From assembly GCA_949775045.1 (NCBI GenBank), contig OX459096.1:37309316-37373315 (forward strand): a stretch of 64,000 bases of DNA, read 5' to 3'. Both the position numbers and the translations under genes were made by a program. Each line of letters starts with the position of its first letter. Position 1 is the first letter of the stretch. The notes below the pieces were generated by a model. That model saw nothing but the letters and a program-made list of their open reading frames with translations, was not told the DNA's origin and searched no databases. Positions 63,827 to 64,000 of this stretch are shown one piece after another. The stretch is from Metridium senile (taxonomy: Eukaryota > Cnidaria > Anthozoa > Actiniaria > Metridiidae).

Positions 63827-64000
63827 CTGAGGGACATATTGTGGAATTTCATTAAAAATAAACGAGTAAGAGGTCAGCAGCGTTCCTAATTACAAGCTAT
63901 GCCTCGAAAGGAAAAGATTGATATGTAATATGTGTATATCCGACCCCTAACGACATGAAAACTAGTGGAAATGTCATTTTGCCGTAGCAACCCTTATATT
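63827..64000 (-). mobile_element. Array unit G, start only (window edge)
   Basis: The first 174 bp of another inverted unit (Rep leader region, through GTAGCAACCCTTATATT). The array therefore continues beyond the window. Confidence 0.88.

Overview
The window reads as nuclear DNA of an early-branching animal (sponge- or cnidarian-like; this is inference from gene content and repeat style, not proven). The DNA is AT-rich. Genes have many small exons with GT-AG introns, and the non-coding space is full of short TA-flanked inverted-repeat elements (MITEs), a LINE fragment, a tRNA-type SINE and microsatellites.

Region 1-35,130 is host chromosome with three recognisable genes, whose exons I joined by hand with all phases agreeing. 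A PGAP3/Per1-like GPI-lipid remodelling protein lies on the minus strand (1458-8859, 9 exons, 315 aa). An OXNAD1-like FAD/NAD oxidoreductase lies on the plus strand (10717-13440, 6 exons, 258 aa). An ABCG (white-like) half-transporter lies on the minus strand (14563-32697, 19 exons, 654 aa), with two possible further 5' exons up to 34306. PGAP3 and OXNAD1 are divergent; OXNAD1 and ABCG are convergent. The ABCG introns hold a 3.8-kb CACTA/EnSpm-type transposon, a LINE remnant and several MITEs.

Region 35,131-64,000 is a nearly identical tandem array of a 4.66-4.72 kb unit: two units in one orientation (A, B), a 400-N gap, then four full units and the start of a fifth in the opposite orientation (C, D, E, F, G). 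The array runs off the end of the window. Each unit carries (i) a 447-aa replication initiator-like protein with an HUH endonuclease domain and a superfamily-3 helicase domain, like Rep of CRESS-DNA viruses; (ii) a Tc1-type DD34E transposase reading frame interrupted by the same two in-frame stops in every copy; (iii) a ~274-nt imperfect hairpin with a C/G-rich stem between the two divergent 5' ends; (iv) a junction with two paired GGAGTACCG motifs in inverted orientation, spaced like the IR/DR ends of Tc1 elements; and (v) long (TA)n tracts.

My reading is that a Rep-hairpin replication module merged with a Tc1-like transposon and was then amplified head-to-tail, by a Rep-type (rolling-circle or rolling-hairpin) route rather than by the dead transposase. 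The array's left border with host DNA falls at the base of the hairpin. One unit (E) has a premature stop in Rep, and a 103-bp remnant unit lies between A and B. The array and its composite unit are the most unusual content of the window.
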